A stretch of DNA of 64,000 nt, taken from NCBI GenBank assembly GCA_973895155.1, contig OZ316899.1, positions 124,001 to 188,000 of the forward strand, written 5' to 3'. Below are positions 48,928 through 58,632 of the stretch, in pieces. The notes beneath the pieces were generated by a model. That model saw only the letters and a program-made list of their open reading frames with translations, did not search any database and was not told where the DNA came from. How positions within the stretch are numbered: the stretch's first letter is position 1; each line of letters starts with the position of its first letter. The translations under genes were made by a program, and so were the position numbers. Source of the DNA: Marsupella aquatica. Its lineage: Eukaryota; Marchantiophyta.

Positions 48928-49188
48928 ATGGTTCAATTAGCAAAGAGGCGATTTGATCGCATGCGTAAGTATGCAGAGAATGATGTCATTGTCCCGGCGA
49001 AGTTAAAAGAGTTTCTGAACACAGAGCAAGGTGAAACTGAGGTTACATTGGGTGATGCCGAGAAGATCATCAATGAGCAGATGGCTCACGAGAATACGAT
49101 ATTGATGAAAGCGAAGCACTCCTTCACATTGGATGCATTCCTCCGGTACCTTCTCGACCCGGTTGTCAACATTGCTTACTTAAACAAG
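48928..49188 (+). pseudogene. Possible PI-PLC EF-hand-like first exon (fragment)
   Basis: Starts at ATG 48928 and runs to a good donor (AACAAG|GTGAGA at 49188/49189). The pattern 'F-x-x-x-x-x-YAEND-x-I-x-x-x-x-L-x-x-FL' then 'LGDAEKIINEQ' and 'FTLDAFLRYLLDP' follows the N-terminal EF-hand-like region of plant phosphoinositide-specific phospholipase C, where the last part reads roughly 'L-x-x-FF-x-YL'. That family cleaves PtdIns(4,5)P2 at the plasma membrane. The X and Y catalytic domains were not found downstream before the AT-rich region, so this looks like an isolated exon. The family call is inference from a short stretch. Confidence 0.4.
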
Positions 49189-50553
49189 GTGAGACGAAAC
49201 TAGACGCGTCAATTTTTCCGTTTCTCATGTCTCGAGTAAGGCACAAATTAGAGTGGAGCCAATCCAGTACTTCACGGTGAATTCTAGCACACTATTGTGG
49301 CTGCGGTAGTCGGCAGATCGGTGCAGATTGACTTGTGTGTTCCGACAATGAGTGATTCTATAAAGCTGTGAAGAGGGTCTATATATGGCGGATCTTTATA
49401 GGTACGGATGGCTCATAGGCAGTTTTGTGACTTTCGTGGTCGGAAGCTGCCTTCAATCTGTCCCGAGATAAGGCTGGGAAATGCTTTCCATATTCAGGGG
49501 AAACTAGGTTCTCATTGTGTGTAAATTAAGGCTTCAAGAAAAAATGACTAGTCTTGAGGGCTATAGTTCAATTTTTATTGATCATTGATCTGAGGTTTTG
49601 TCCTTCTTCTACATTGCAGGATGTTGTGTATCTATAGTGAGAAATAATTATATCTCGTCATTGAGTTTGATGACCTGGACTTCAAGAGGCATGGACTTCT
49701 CCCCACATTTTGAAATTACATTCTGGTGGGTGCAATAGGTCCAATTTATATGTGTGGTGCAACGTTACATTGAAAAACCTCAATTGGTGCTTCTACTACT
49801 AGAGCAAGGTTGAGGTGAGCCGGGGAGTTGGAGTTTCTATCTAATCTTTGCAATTCATATTTCAATGAGATCTGTGCAGACACATTGACCGTGTATTTTT
49901 CTACAAGTTTTATTCTTCAAAAATCCAAAAAATGACATTTCCACAACCCACTCAAGTAAGTAACATAATATCTATTTTTTTCAATCATTTTTAAAAAAAT
50001 TATTAATATAATAGACATTATGGATTTAAGTAACTAAAAAATATTATATTATTACAAGTTTATATTAATTTTTTAATCAAAATTCTGATTGGTAATAAAT
50101 ATTTACTATATTTAATAGTGTAACAGTTTTATTTAAAAATTTTGGAAAACAATTTGATTAGTACTGATACAAAAATGCAAATTGACAATTTTGCAGATGC
50201 TCCATAAATGAAGGGAGAGGAGAAAAAATGAAAATAAATTTCATGAATATGGCGCCGAATTTTCTATCATAACATTTTGTTCAATATGGGATTATCTAAG
50301 CAAATTATGTGAATCTAAACAACAATTTATTTTATATTGGATTTTAAAAAATGAAAATATATTTGTATATTTTGTTACACACATTTTACAAATAAATGTG
50401 TCCAATTTTTCAAGAGCTAAATTTTTGAATGGGTATAACAACCGCAGAAGTGCAATTTCACCAATTCTCCCTCTTCAAACACTTCAACAAACCGAGAAAA
50501 TCTTTCATCATCATCAACAGAGACAAAAATTTCCTCCACTATTGAAAAAATTC
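49189..50553. other. AT-rich intergenic region before the oxygenase gene
   Basis: From about 49880 the sequence becomes strongly AT-rich (long A/T runs to 50400). No gene recognised. The oxygenase frame is open back to a GTG at 50398 but has no ATG before 50554, so the 5' end of that gene may include this DNA. Confidence 0.5.
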
Positions 50554-51573
50554 ATGGGAAAATTTCACATCCTTAACCTATCCCAACTCCGTACCTTACA
50601 AGTAGAGAGGGTAGCTTCTTGTAAAGTTGACAATACATTCTCTTCAACACAAGTAGAAGTGCAACAAATATCAAAATCACAACTGAAAAAATTGACTGGA
50701 GTGATAATGGGAAATTGGAATGAAGACATGACTAAAACCAATCATAGTAATCTTACATTCACATTTGAGTGTTATCCATCAAATTTTCTAGTGATAGAGA
50801 AATCTGAAAATATTGTTTACTTTTACGACAAGTCAGGGAAAAAGCCTTGGCTTGTAGCAATGCTTATGCACCAACAAATATTGGGAGTGACAACATTACA
50901 ATTCATTCGAAAACTTTTGAGTGCATTGTTTGTTGCTCATTCTCCATTTCAAAGAGGCGAGGGGAAAAAAGCTTTTGACAGCTTCATGACAGGATATGGT
51001 CCTTGGAATAGCAGTTACATGGGTGGCCGTTTGACTTATTACACACACCAGAAGAAGATGAATACCATTTTCGATGATTGCCTTGATGTCAAAGATTTTG
51101 AGAAGTGGATCGATAAATATTCACATATTGAACTTATGGATATTATATTGGGGCTTTATATGTGGTGGTGCCCAGAGATGATAGAGTGTTTTTTGGAATA
51201 CTCTCATCCGTACTTACTATCATCTGATCGTGACAAATATCATGGAAGTGAAGAGCAGATAGGGGAGAATGTTAGACCTAGTACTTACCAATTATATATA
51301 AGTGAGGATTATTGTGTGCAAACACATGCTGATGATGATGCAACTGACTTCACCTTAGCGTATGCTAGTCATCCTGACCATTTCCTTTCAGCAATCGATT
51401 TTGTAATTCCAGAGTATGGAATTCGATTGCCAATTAGAGATGGAAATCTATTTGCATTTCGGAGCGATGTTGTTCATGGTACAGGCTTTAGAATGAAAAC
51501 ATCGAATCCTGCATATGTTGGAGCTATTACCGTGAATAAAAACCTCAGCAGACTGATGCAAAAATTACATTAA
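50554..51573 (+). CDS. Probable Fe(II)/2-oxoglutarate-dependent oxygenase, TET/JBP-like
   Basis: An intact frame of 391 codons from GTG 50398, or 339 from the first ATG at 50554; no intron is evident. The C-terminal 100 residues show the double-stranded beta-helix iron site. 'HAD' (H310-x-D312, counting from the GTG) is the H-x-D motif, and a distal His (H360 in 'VVHGTGFR') comes 48 residues later, with Arg365 suited to bind 2-oxoglutarate. Between them, 'FVIPEYGIRLPIRDGNLFAF' resembles the '(I/L)P-x-(L/Y)GI-x-(L/I)...G-(D/N)' strand pair of TET/JBP-like oxygenases. The N-terminal 250 residues are not recognised. Members of this superfamily oxidise DNA bases, RNA or protein; the substrate here is unknown. 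The gene is AT-rich compared with the flanking 40-49 kb and 55-64 kb DNA, so transfer or a mobile origin is possible. It is the only clearly intact non-retroelement frame in the right half. Confidence 0.65.
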   Translation: MGKFHILNLSQLRTLQVERVASCKVDNTFSSTQVEVQQISKSQLKKLTGVIMGNWNEDMTKTNHSNLTFTFECYPSNFLVIEKSENIVYFYDKSGKKPWLVAMLMHQQILGVTTLQFIRKLLSALFVAHSPFQRGEGKKAFDSFMTGYGPWNSSYMGGRLTYYTHQKKMNTIFDDCLDVKDFEKWIDKYSHIELMDIILGLYMWWCPEMIECFLEYSHPYLLSSDRDKYHGSEEQIGENVRPSTYQLYISEDYCVQTHADDDATDFTLAYASHPDHFLSAIDFVIPEYGIRLPIRDGNLFAFRSDVVHGTGFRMKTSNPAYVGAITVNKNLSRLMQKLH

Positions 51574-52461
51574 AATTATTGTGTAGATGTGCTCTCCCGG
51601 GGCAAGCTGAGAGCGCTTGGAGGGGCTACTCAAAGTGGTGAGTGCTCGTACGGTGGAGATGACACCATGGTCATTTTGGATTTAGCCTGGTCATCATTAG
51701 ATTTGGTATTGAAATTCAGATTCTGACGTCATTTTAGCGATTCTTTCAAGAAGAGTAAGGGTTTGGCATAATCTGGTTGAAAAATGGAATGTTGTCATCA
51801 TGACTTTGCAATATTGGGCATGTTGAGGTGTGAAAGGTAAGGCATGTTACTTGTTATGGGGGTGATATATTGAAATGGGGAGGTTTTGCAAGATAGAAGA
51901 ACTCAAATAAATCAACTCAAAGGTGGAATTGACATGATCAGCACACGTACCCTTGAGAGTAACAAACACTTTGATGATGAGGCACCAACCACAAGTTGCA
52001 AACCCCAAAGGACAAGGGTGGGTGTGGATGTCCGGAAAATGGTCTTATTCTTGTGGGGTTAGTGGTATGCATTCATTGTATGACTTTGTAGAAGAAACAT
52101 ACAGGCAACTTCACCTTGTTTAGTAAATCACCCTTATTGGGCTCGTTACTTGCTTCCCATGGGCTGAAGATACAACTGTAGAGATTCTATATAGGTGGGC
52201 ATCCAAACTCATCAAGGGCATAGTTACACTTGATTTGCGTGAACACCTCCAGTCATCAAATTATTGAATGTTGTCCAAACTAATCTTCTAAGCCATTTTG
52301 GTTTGCCATGACACAACCCATGCAGACCATTGAAATAAGCACATGTCAAACTGATTTTTTTGAATACCCTGTCTGATTCTTGTAGGCCCGCTTGTACGTC
52401 CATTACAAGGAGAGTGAATTGCAGAATTGGCCATTGTTTCTAACGGGTCTGGAAGGCTTGA
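51574..52461. other. No recognised gene
   Basis: 3' flank of the oxygenase gene; only short frames. Nothing assigned. Confidence 0.45.
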
Positions 52462-53125
52462 CAAGGTTAGTACATCTTAACACTTGCATTTTATGATTGA
52501 CATGAGGGCATTCCAGCACTCATGTTGCAAGGCAGGGGGCTGTTTCACCTGGATTCAATTATGATAAGAATTACATATAAAAGTAGAAAGGAAGAATTAA
52601 ATTCACATCCTTTATTGCCTCCTATTATTTTCACCTTCCCATGTACTTGTTTCGTCTATGGTATCACATTATTTCTGGGGGCGGTGGTGGTTGGAAAAGG
52701 TTGGCACATTTTGACACTTGCATTTAACAATTGAGATAAGGGCATTCCGGCACTCATGTTGCAAGGCAGGGGGCTGTTTGACCCGGAGTCAATCATACAA
52801 AAATTATATATAAAAGTAGAAGAAAAAAAAACCAAATTCACATCCTACATTTCCTCCTACTGTTTTCCCTCTCCTGCTTGTTTCTATTATGGTATCATAT
52901 TATTTCTAAAGAAGGAGGGGGCAGCTCAAAAAAGTTAATATATCTTGACACTTACATTTAATGATTGAGATGAGGGCATTCCGGCACTCATGTTGCAAGG
53001 CAGGGGGCTGTTTGACCCGGACTCAATCATACAAGAATTACATATAAAAGTAGAAAAGAAAAACCAAATTCACATTCTACATTTCCTCCTACTATTTTCA
53101 CTTTCTTACTTGTTTCTATTATAGT
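52462..53125 (+). repeat. 3 x 234 bp tandem repeat
   Basis: The anchor GGGCATTCC.GCACTCATGT lies near 52505, 52739 and 52973, exactly 234 bp apart. Units share 'TTGCAAGGCAGGGGGCTGTT', 'TACATATAAAAGTAGAA' and a T/C-rich end. Divergence between copies is low to moderate. Confidence 0.9.
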
Positions 53126-55504
53126 TGTAGTTTGCCAGAGAGAACCAAAAGCACACTTTTATGTCTCTAAACTTTTATGAACCCTAAAGTTCCACTGACC
53201 ATTTGTCTTATGAATCTATACAACACAGCGGAGTTATATGAATTCACATGGTCCGAGAATTCCCAAGATTACAGGGATTTATGAAAATATACATTTTGAC
53301 TAGGATGACAAAGATTTAGAGTAAAGATCTCTTTATTTTCACACAAAGTGCATTTTGGAATGACATGGGAGTTTAAAAGTTTACATGGATATCCTCTACG
53401 AATGCATGATTCTTTCAACATCCCATCCGAGCTTATGACTCTTTTTGGTCTTTCGCCGTGGTTTAAAAAGCAAAAGCCAACGCCCGCTGAATGACTCCCT
53501 TTTTGCTAAAAGGCGTTAAAACAGAAGCTCAATTTAGTCAATTGACACATTAGCTGTCCGCTATAAAGTTGGATTGCACGACATCACGAGTGACGTGTTT
53601 ACCATGTTTTGGGAGCTATTCCTTCGCAGTAGCTGTAACCTTCTCCCAAGCCTGGTGGGTTGTGTTGTTGAGAGATCGCTACTACTACAGTACTCGTTCT
53701 ATTGACGGACGATCAGCTGGGCAGGAAAGCAAGGAGCGATACAAATCAGACTTCGAGATTTGTAACTCGATTCTGACCTCTGTGTCAACTAGTAACATTT
53801 GGCAGTACTATCTGCGGGTTTCCTTCTCAAGCTATCACCAATGGAGAAATCGAGTCGTTGGTCAGTCTGTTTTACTGGGCCATTGCACCTTCATTCGCCG
53901 GTGCCCCATGTCAATTGTATCAGAATTTGTGAAATCAAGATCTAAAGTGCCTTGGTCCTCTTAAAGCGACAGGTTGCCAACCAGCTTTCATAGCAGATCG
54001 GAAGGAAAAATTGAACTAAGTCTGCCTCACTGAAGGTGCATGTTTACAGATTTTACACGTCTTGCCTCTACCACTTCTGTTGACATTTTGTCCTAGCTCA
54101 GTGACTGAGGTAGACTTGTGATGATATCCGAAACTCTATGTTAAGTGTATGCGGAAAAGAGATAGTCCTATGAATATCTTAAGAACGTCCTTGAACTAAA
54201 GGACATGAGGGGCATTTTGACTAAAGCTTTGTACAGATCATTTAGAGTAGGTCCATATCAATAGACATAATTTTACGGCTGGAGTTAGTAGCCATTCGGA
54301 TTAATACAACATGCACGGCACCTTAGGCATACTCCAAATCCCACCTTGTAATTTTACTGGAGACCCCAGTTTTGATCAGGTTGACGGCATTTTGTCTACT
54401 CAATTGATTCAGAGCCCTACACCAGCTTGCCAATTTGTGATGGCATAAACGAAGGAATTTTGCGTCCTCATCGGCCGCTGCAGTCTAGCTCGTCTACCAG
54501 CAAGACGAGCGCGAACCATACTTACACCATAATAGGTTCAGATCCATGATTTGGGAAAATAACCTTCTTTGGGAAGTGTTTGCGGCTCCAGATGGGACCC
54601 GGCCCCGTGCCTATCAATCTCATGAGTGCCTCTATATTATTTGCCTTGTTTTGAGCAGTCACTTACATAATCGTACTGTCTGGAGTCTCCAGACAAGAAG
54701 GTTTGTTTGATTTTTTGTCATCCCTGATCCACATCGTGGGTCGTCTCCTCGATTTAGTCACATTTTTGTTGTATCTGATTGGCATGTACGTTCCGTTTGT
54801 GAGTACGTTCTAGTGAGAATCCTCCTTGTTACTACCTACTCCAACCACCCTGGATTGCAGTGCGTGGGTGAGCAGAGTCTCTTTCTTGTTGCCTCGAAAA
54901 AAACCAAAAGAACTCCATTCAATTAGTCAGCATACAGAAAGGTGGAACCCCTGAAAGGAGCACCAACCCAGGTGGACCCAGAAAGGAGCACCAACCCAGG
55001 TGGGCTGAAGGTCCATGTGTCGGGACCGGTGAAGCAGAGTCTCTTTCAAGCTTCTCCTCTCGGTGGAAAATTCCGAGTCCCAAATCCCAAGGGTCCAGCC
55101 CAGGTCTCTCCTCCAACCTTACTCAACCCCAAAAGTAGATTATCTGGGACAGTGGGATCGCCTCGGTGGATGGGAGGGGCGGGGGGCTCCAAGATTCCCC
55201 ACTGCAGCCTCCCATGGGAGTCTGGGCCTTGTCTCAGTCCTAATGCAGGGGCGGATCAAGAAGGCTCCAAGAGGGTTAGTTTTCTAGAGTTAGAAAGTCC
55301 GTAGCCCCTTGTGTATCCTCAATCAGCCAGCATATTGTCAGATTATCGTCAATATATTCCTTTGACCTATCTGCCTGTCCAATTGCCATTTTAGTTATTG
55401 TAATGCTCGATCACATTGGGAGTTGAGCTACAAACAAAAGAATGGACGCTTCAAGCTGCCCAAAGGGCAACGTGACTCACTGCCCAAAGAAATAGATTTC
55501 CTTT
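53126..55504. other. No recognised gene
   Basis: A 131-codon frame at 53569-53964 and a 120-codon frame at 54942-55304 show no domain. The latter begins with a 26-bp direct repeat ('AAAGGAGCACCAACCCAGGT' at 54955 and 54981). Nothing assigned with confidence. Confidence 0.4.
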
Positions 55505-55987
55505 AATTTGGTCTGACTGTGTGTGACGCCGCCGGTACGGCGGTTAATGAGTGATTCAGTCTAACTGCGCTCGGCACGCGCGTTAGGTGGGTCTTAGGCC
55601 GCTATTATTAGCATAACGACAGTATTTAGGTAATCATTAGGGGTAGGACATCATTAGGCAATAAGGGGGACTTCAGGTTCGGGCTGGCGGCGGGTCGCTA
55701 TTCGCACACCCGGGTTACGAGTGTGGAAGGGCCCCTCCCTCGGGTCCGTATAACAAACTTAAGGAAGCGGCCACTGACGCACGCTAACTCAGACCGGCGG
55801 AGTGGCCGGTACACCACAAGCGTGAGCGGTTCAGCCTATGGGCGTCGAGGAGACGTCGGGGATCGACAAGCCCTCAAAGTATAAAAGGGGAGCCAACCCT
55901 TTGTAGTGCACCAGTCCATCAGTCCGCGCGCCAGCTTCGACCCCAGCTCTCTCGTTCTCTCTAGATCGCCACTACTATCTCCTCTGA
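55505..55987 (+). promoter_or_regulatory. Candidate 5' LTR / promoter with TATA box
   Basis: GC-rich 480-bp segment with an inverted GCCGCCGGTACGGCGG near its start. TATAAAAG lies at 55880-55887, about 100 bp before the ORF0 ATG. The position fits transcription starting near 55910 and a short leader. LTR ends and primer-binding site were not identified, so it may instead be an internal promoter. Confidence 0.45.
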
Positions 55988-56638
55988 ATGTTGCACACGA
56001 TCCTCTCCAGCTCGGCCATTCGATTCTGGACGCAGTTCCTATCTACCGGAAGGCACTTGGCCGATTCATTGAAACACGCCAACCCGCGCCGATACGAAAT
56101 CGAACGCGAATACGAGAGAGCCATCCGCCTAGCAGGACGACACCACTACGTCCTTAACTTTGACTACCCGTCTCGGAGCGAGCTTTACCGACCAGCAGAG
56201 GTATCTGGGTACTTCTTCAACGGAGACAAATATATCGGGTTCTGGGAAGCATTGCTTCGGCTTCCGGACGAGGTCTTCAATATCCCGGGTACAATCGACC
56301 TGCAGCGACATCACTTCGACCACATCCCTGCCCGGGTTCGGGCTGTCATTAACGGCGAGTCCAGTACCAACCGTTCGACAAGAGCGTCCGCACTCGCTTC
56401 GGAGAACTTCTACCAGCACCTGCAGAGCTTCATGGGAACTCGGCCATCAACCAACATGACCAACTCAGCCGGGCCCGTACCCGTACCCGTGCCCATGCAA
56501 CCTCAGGCTCAGCTTCAGCTTCAGCCTCAGCCGCAGCCTAGCCAAACCCCACCACCTATCACCCAGCCAGCACAGGTACGCTCCGTCATCAACGCTGTGG
56601 ATCTTAGCGATGACGACGAGGCTACCCCACCCTCTTGA
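55988..56638 (+). CDS. ORF0: retroelement protein of unknown function
   Basis: An ATG-started frame of 216 codons. The first ~130 residues are a compact domain with 'HANPRRYEIEREYERAI', 'DYPSRSELYRP' and 'LLRLPDEVFNIPG'. Similar spacing of 'PS-x-x-EL-x-R' and 'R-x-PD' is seen in the first part of the decayed frame at 18338, supporting a conserved module. The C-terminal 80 residues are low complexity (Pro-Val, then Gln-Leu/Gln-Pro runs), ending in an acidic 'DLSDDDEATPP'. It overlaps ORF1 by 4 bases at the ORF1 TTG (56635) in the -1 frame; both frames are open together only over 56614-56635. No standard slippery heptamer is visible there. Function is unknown; with ORF1 it may form one polyprotein. 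Confidence 0.65.
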   Translation: MLHTILSSSAIRFWTQFLSTGRHLADSLKHANPRRYEIEREYERAIRLAGRHHYVLNFDYPSRSELYRPAEVSGYFFNGDKYIGFWEALLRLPDEVFNIPGTIDLQRHHFDHIPARVRAVINGESSTNRSTRASALASENFYQHLQSFMGTRPSTNMTNSAGPVPVPVPMQPQAQLQLQPQPQPSQTPPPITQPAQVRSVINAVDLSDDDEATPPS

Positions 56639-58632
56639 CCAGGCGGCCCAGAGGAACAAGCGCTCGGGGGGCCGACACTATATCGTCCCCACCCCCTTCT
56701 CTGACCCCAGGAGCGGCCCCAGTAGACAACATGGTGACCGTGGCCGCCCCGGGCCCGTTACCAACCGCAGTGGCACTCCCCAGGCCCGATCGGGAGGATG
56801 GGGAAGTATCACCTTCCCCGAGTCAGTCACCGGGAAAGAAGAGGAAGGAATCCGCCACTACATCCGGGTTACCGTTGGCCACGGTAGCCGTAGCCAAGGT
56901 GACGATGCACCGCATGGGGGAAAACGTTCACAGCAACATCCTCCATCCCAAGCATGCGGTGTACCTGAAGACTCAGGGATTTGAGCACCTCACCTCTCTC
57001 CCCTGGAACACTTGCAGGTACTACGGGGAGGACATGACAGAATTCGTCAAGAATTATGACGACGTACGTCAACAGACTCGGCTGCGGGGAAGGAATATGT
57101 CCCTCACAGAAGAACGGCTCAAGATGATCTTTGGGTTACCCGAAGGTGACCATCGAGTCGAATCACGGGCTCCCGGGGGCAAGGGGGCCAAGTACCAATC
57201 TTCAAGTTTTCCCTCAGAGGGAGCAGTAGACAACGGGTTCGTGATGAGGACCTGCCTCATGCCCGAGATAGCTGAGCGGCTGGAGTTCCAAAGGTACGCT
57301 CTCCACATGATGGAACCCCGGGGGGAGATCTCCGCCGCCCAGGTTATCCAGGTCGAGAACTATCGACCTAGGAAATGGGCATCGTACTTCGCTAAGAAAT
57401 TCCATGAAGAGATGGAGCGGCGAAGGAAGACGCTGTACATTGGCGGGAAGGCGTATTTCGCTAGCCACATCGAAATCATTCTTGAGTGGTACGCCCGGTT
57501 TGATCGACGAACCCTTCCCCGCATCAACGTTACAAAGCTGGTTCCAGCTAGGTGGGTGTTTCCGGCATTGGAGAGACGGCCCCAACCTGAGGCCCGAAGT
57601 CCAGTGGACACGCCAGCTTCACCCACCCCACCTCCACAAATAGCTGTAACCGTAACCGAGGAGGCGCCGGAGGGGTCGGTCGTTGCAACCGTTGATGCGA
57701 CCCAACTAGCCGGGCTAAGTACAGAAGTTGGTACGGCAGAGGTCTTACCCGAACCCGGGTCTCCCAAGGACCCGCCGGTGGCAATTCCGGAGAACCGGAC
57801 ATCGCTGCAGGAGGACACTCCAGCCCCTTCCAACGTTATGTCCCCAGGGCTAGACGTCACTACCCCGGCCCCTGCGCGTGTTGACGTCTGCCCGTGCCCA
57901 AATCCGGACAGGCACAACTTGGACCACCCAGAACTCTTCGTACAGGGTACGTTCCTGAACGGGCTTCTGGGAGATTTCTCTCATCAAATTGCCCGGGATA
58001 CCGGGGAGTTCATGGCCCGGAAGGTAGCCTGTTTCTTCAATCAGGAGTTGGTTGCCGCCGTAAAGGCAGGTCGGGCCGAGTCGGAGGCCCTTCAGAGGAT
58101 AGAGCGGTACCGGGTGGAGTCCGTGTACCTAAAGAACAAAGTGGCGGCTCAAGAGGCTGAGCTTCTGGCACTACGACCCAAGGTTGCAGCCGCCGATGAG
58201 TTGTTAGCAAAGGCGTACGCTCTTACCGCCCTAGCCGAACAGGCCAAAGCTGGGAACGAGGCCAAGATTACACGACTCCGGAACCAGATTGACAGTTTGA
58301 ATAAACAAGCTGTCACCTGGCAGAAAGACCTGGAGGAGGCCGAGGAGCAAGCCCAGCGGGACACGGCGGAGATAGCTACGCTGCAGGCTGAGATGGCGCG
58401 GCTCCAAACCGAGGCCGAGAAGCAGGACCAGCTGGCGGGTAAACTGACGAGCGACGCCCAGCAGCTGGAGGAGGCATGTCAGGAGGCAGCAGAGGAGACG
58501 GACGCGGCGAGGCGAGAGAACGAATCTCTGCTGGACCAGGTCCAGCTCCTCAAAGCGGACAATGACAGGCTTCGAAGGCAGCGGGATGGCCGTTCCCATT
58601 CGAGCGGCTCTGGCAAGCGTGCCAGGCATTAG
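56635..58632 (+). CDS. ORF1: retroelement coiled-coil protein of unknown function
   Basis: Open for 665 codons from TTG 56635; the first in-frame ATG is 56731. Layout: a Pro/Ser-rich N-terminus with 'GKKRKE' (possible nuclear signal, ~residue 68); a conserved domain of about residues 95-310 with 'HAVYLKTQGFEHL', 'LPWNTCRYYGEDM', 'FVKNYD', 'FGLPEG' and 'ERLEFQRYALHM'; a Pro/Thr linker; a 'CPCPNP' motif; then about 190 residues of heptad coiled coil ending in 'RLRRQRDG' and a basic tail. Relatives lie at 8547, 18338 and 24108. Extra frames upstream of gag are known in Tat/Ogre elements, with no agreed function; this may be an equivalent. The lack of an early ATG suggests it is reached by frameshifting, reinitiation or splicing from ORF0. 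Domain and coiled coil are clear; function is not. Confidence 0.75.
   Translation: MTRRPRGTSARGADTISSPPPSLTPGAAPVDNMVTVAAPGPLPTAVALPRPDREDGEVSPSPSQSPGKKRKESATTSGLPLATVAVAKVTMHRMGENVHSNILHPKHAVYLKTQGFEHLTSLPWNTCRYYGEDMTEFVKNYDDVRQQTRLRGRNMSLTEERLKMIFGLPEGDHRVESRAPGGKGAKYQSSSFPSEGAVDNGFVMRTCLMPEIAERLEFQRYALHMMEPRGEISAAQVIQVENYRPRKWASYFAKKFHEEMERRRKTLYIGGKAYFASHIEIILEWYARFDRRTLPRINVTKLVPARWVFPALERRPQPEARSPVDTPASPTPPPQIAVTVTEEAPEGSVVATVDATQLAGLSTEVGTAEVLPEPGSPKDPPVAIPENRTSLQEDTPAPSNVMSPGLDVTTPAPARVDVCPCPNPDRHNLDHPELFVQGTFLNGLLGDFSHQIARDTGEFMARKVACFFNQELVAAVKAGRAESEALQRIERYRVESVYLKNKVAAQEAELLALRPKVAAADELLAKAYALTALAEQAKAGNEAKITRLRNQIDSLNKQAVTWQKDLEEAEEQAQRDTAEIATLQAEMARLQTEAEKQDQLAGKLTSDAQQLEEACQEAAEETDAARRENESLLDQVQLLKADNDRLRRQRDGRSHSSGSGKRARH

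Noticed and set aside
54942-55304. 120-codon Pro/Gly-rich frame
   Set aside because: Starts in a 26-bp direct repeat; low complexity without motif.
56614-56638. Classic -1 slippery heptamer at the ORF0/ORF1 overlap
   Set aside because: The overlap codons (GCT ACC CCA CCC TCT) do not fit X XXY YYZ, so a standard frameshift site is not claimed.
56610-56984. 124-codon plus frame overlapping ORF0/ORF1
   Set aside because: Shadow of ORF1 in another frame; no independent support.
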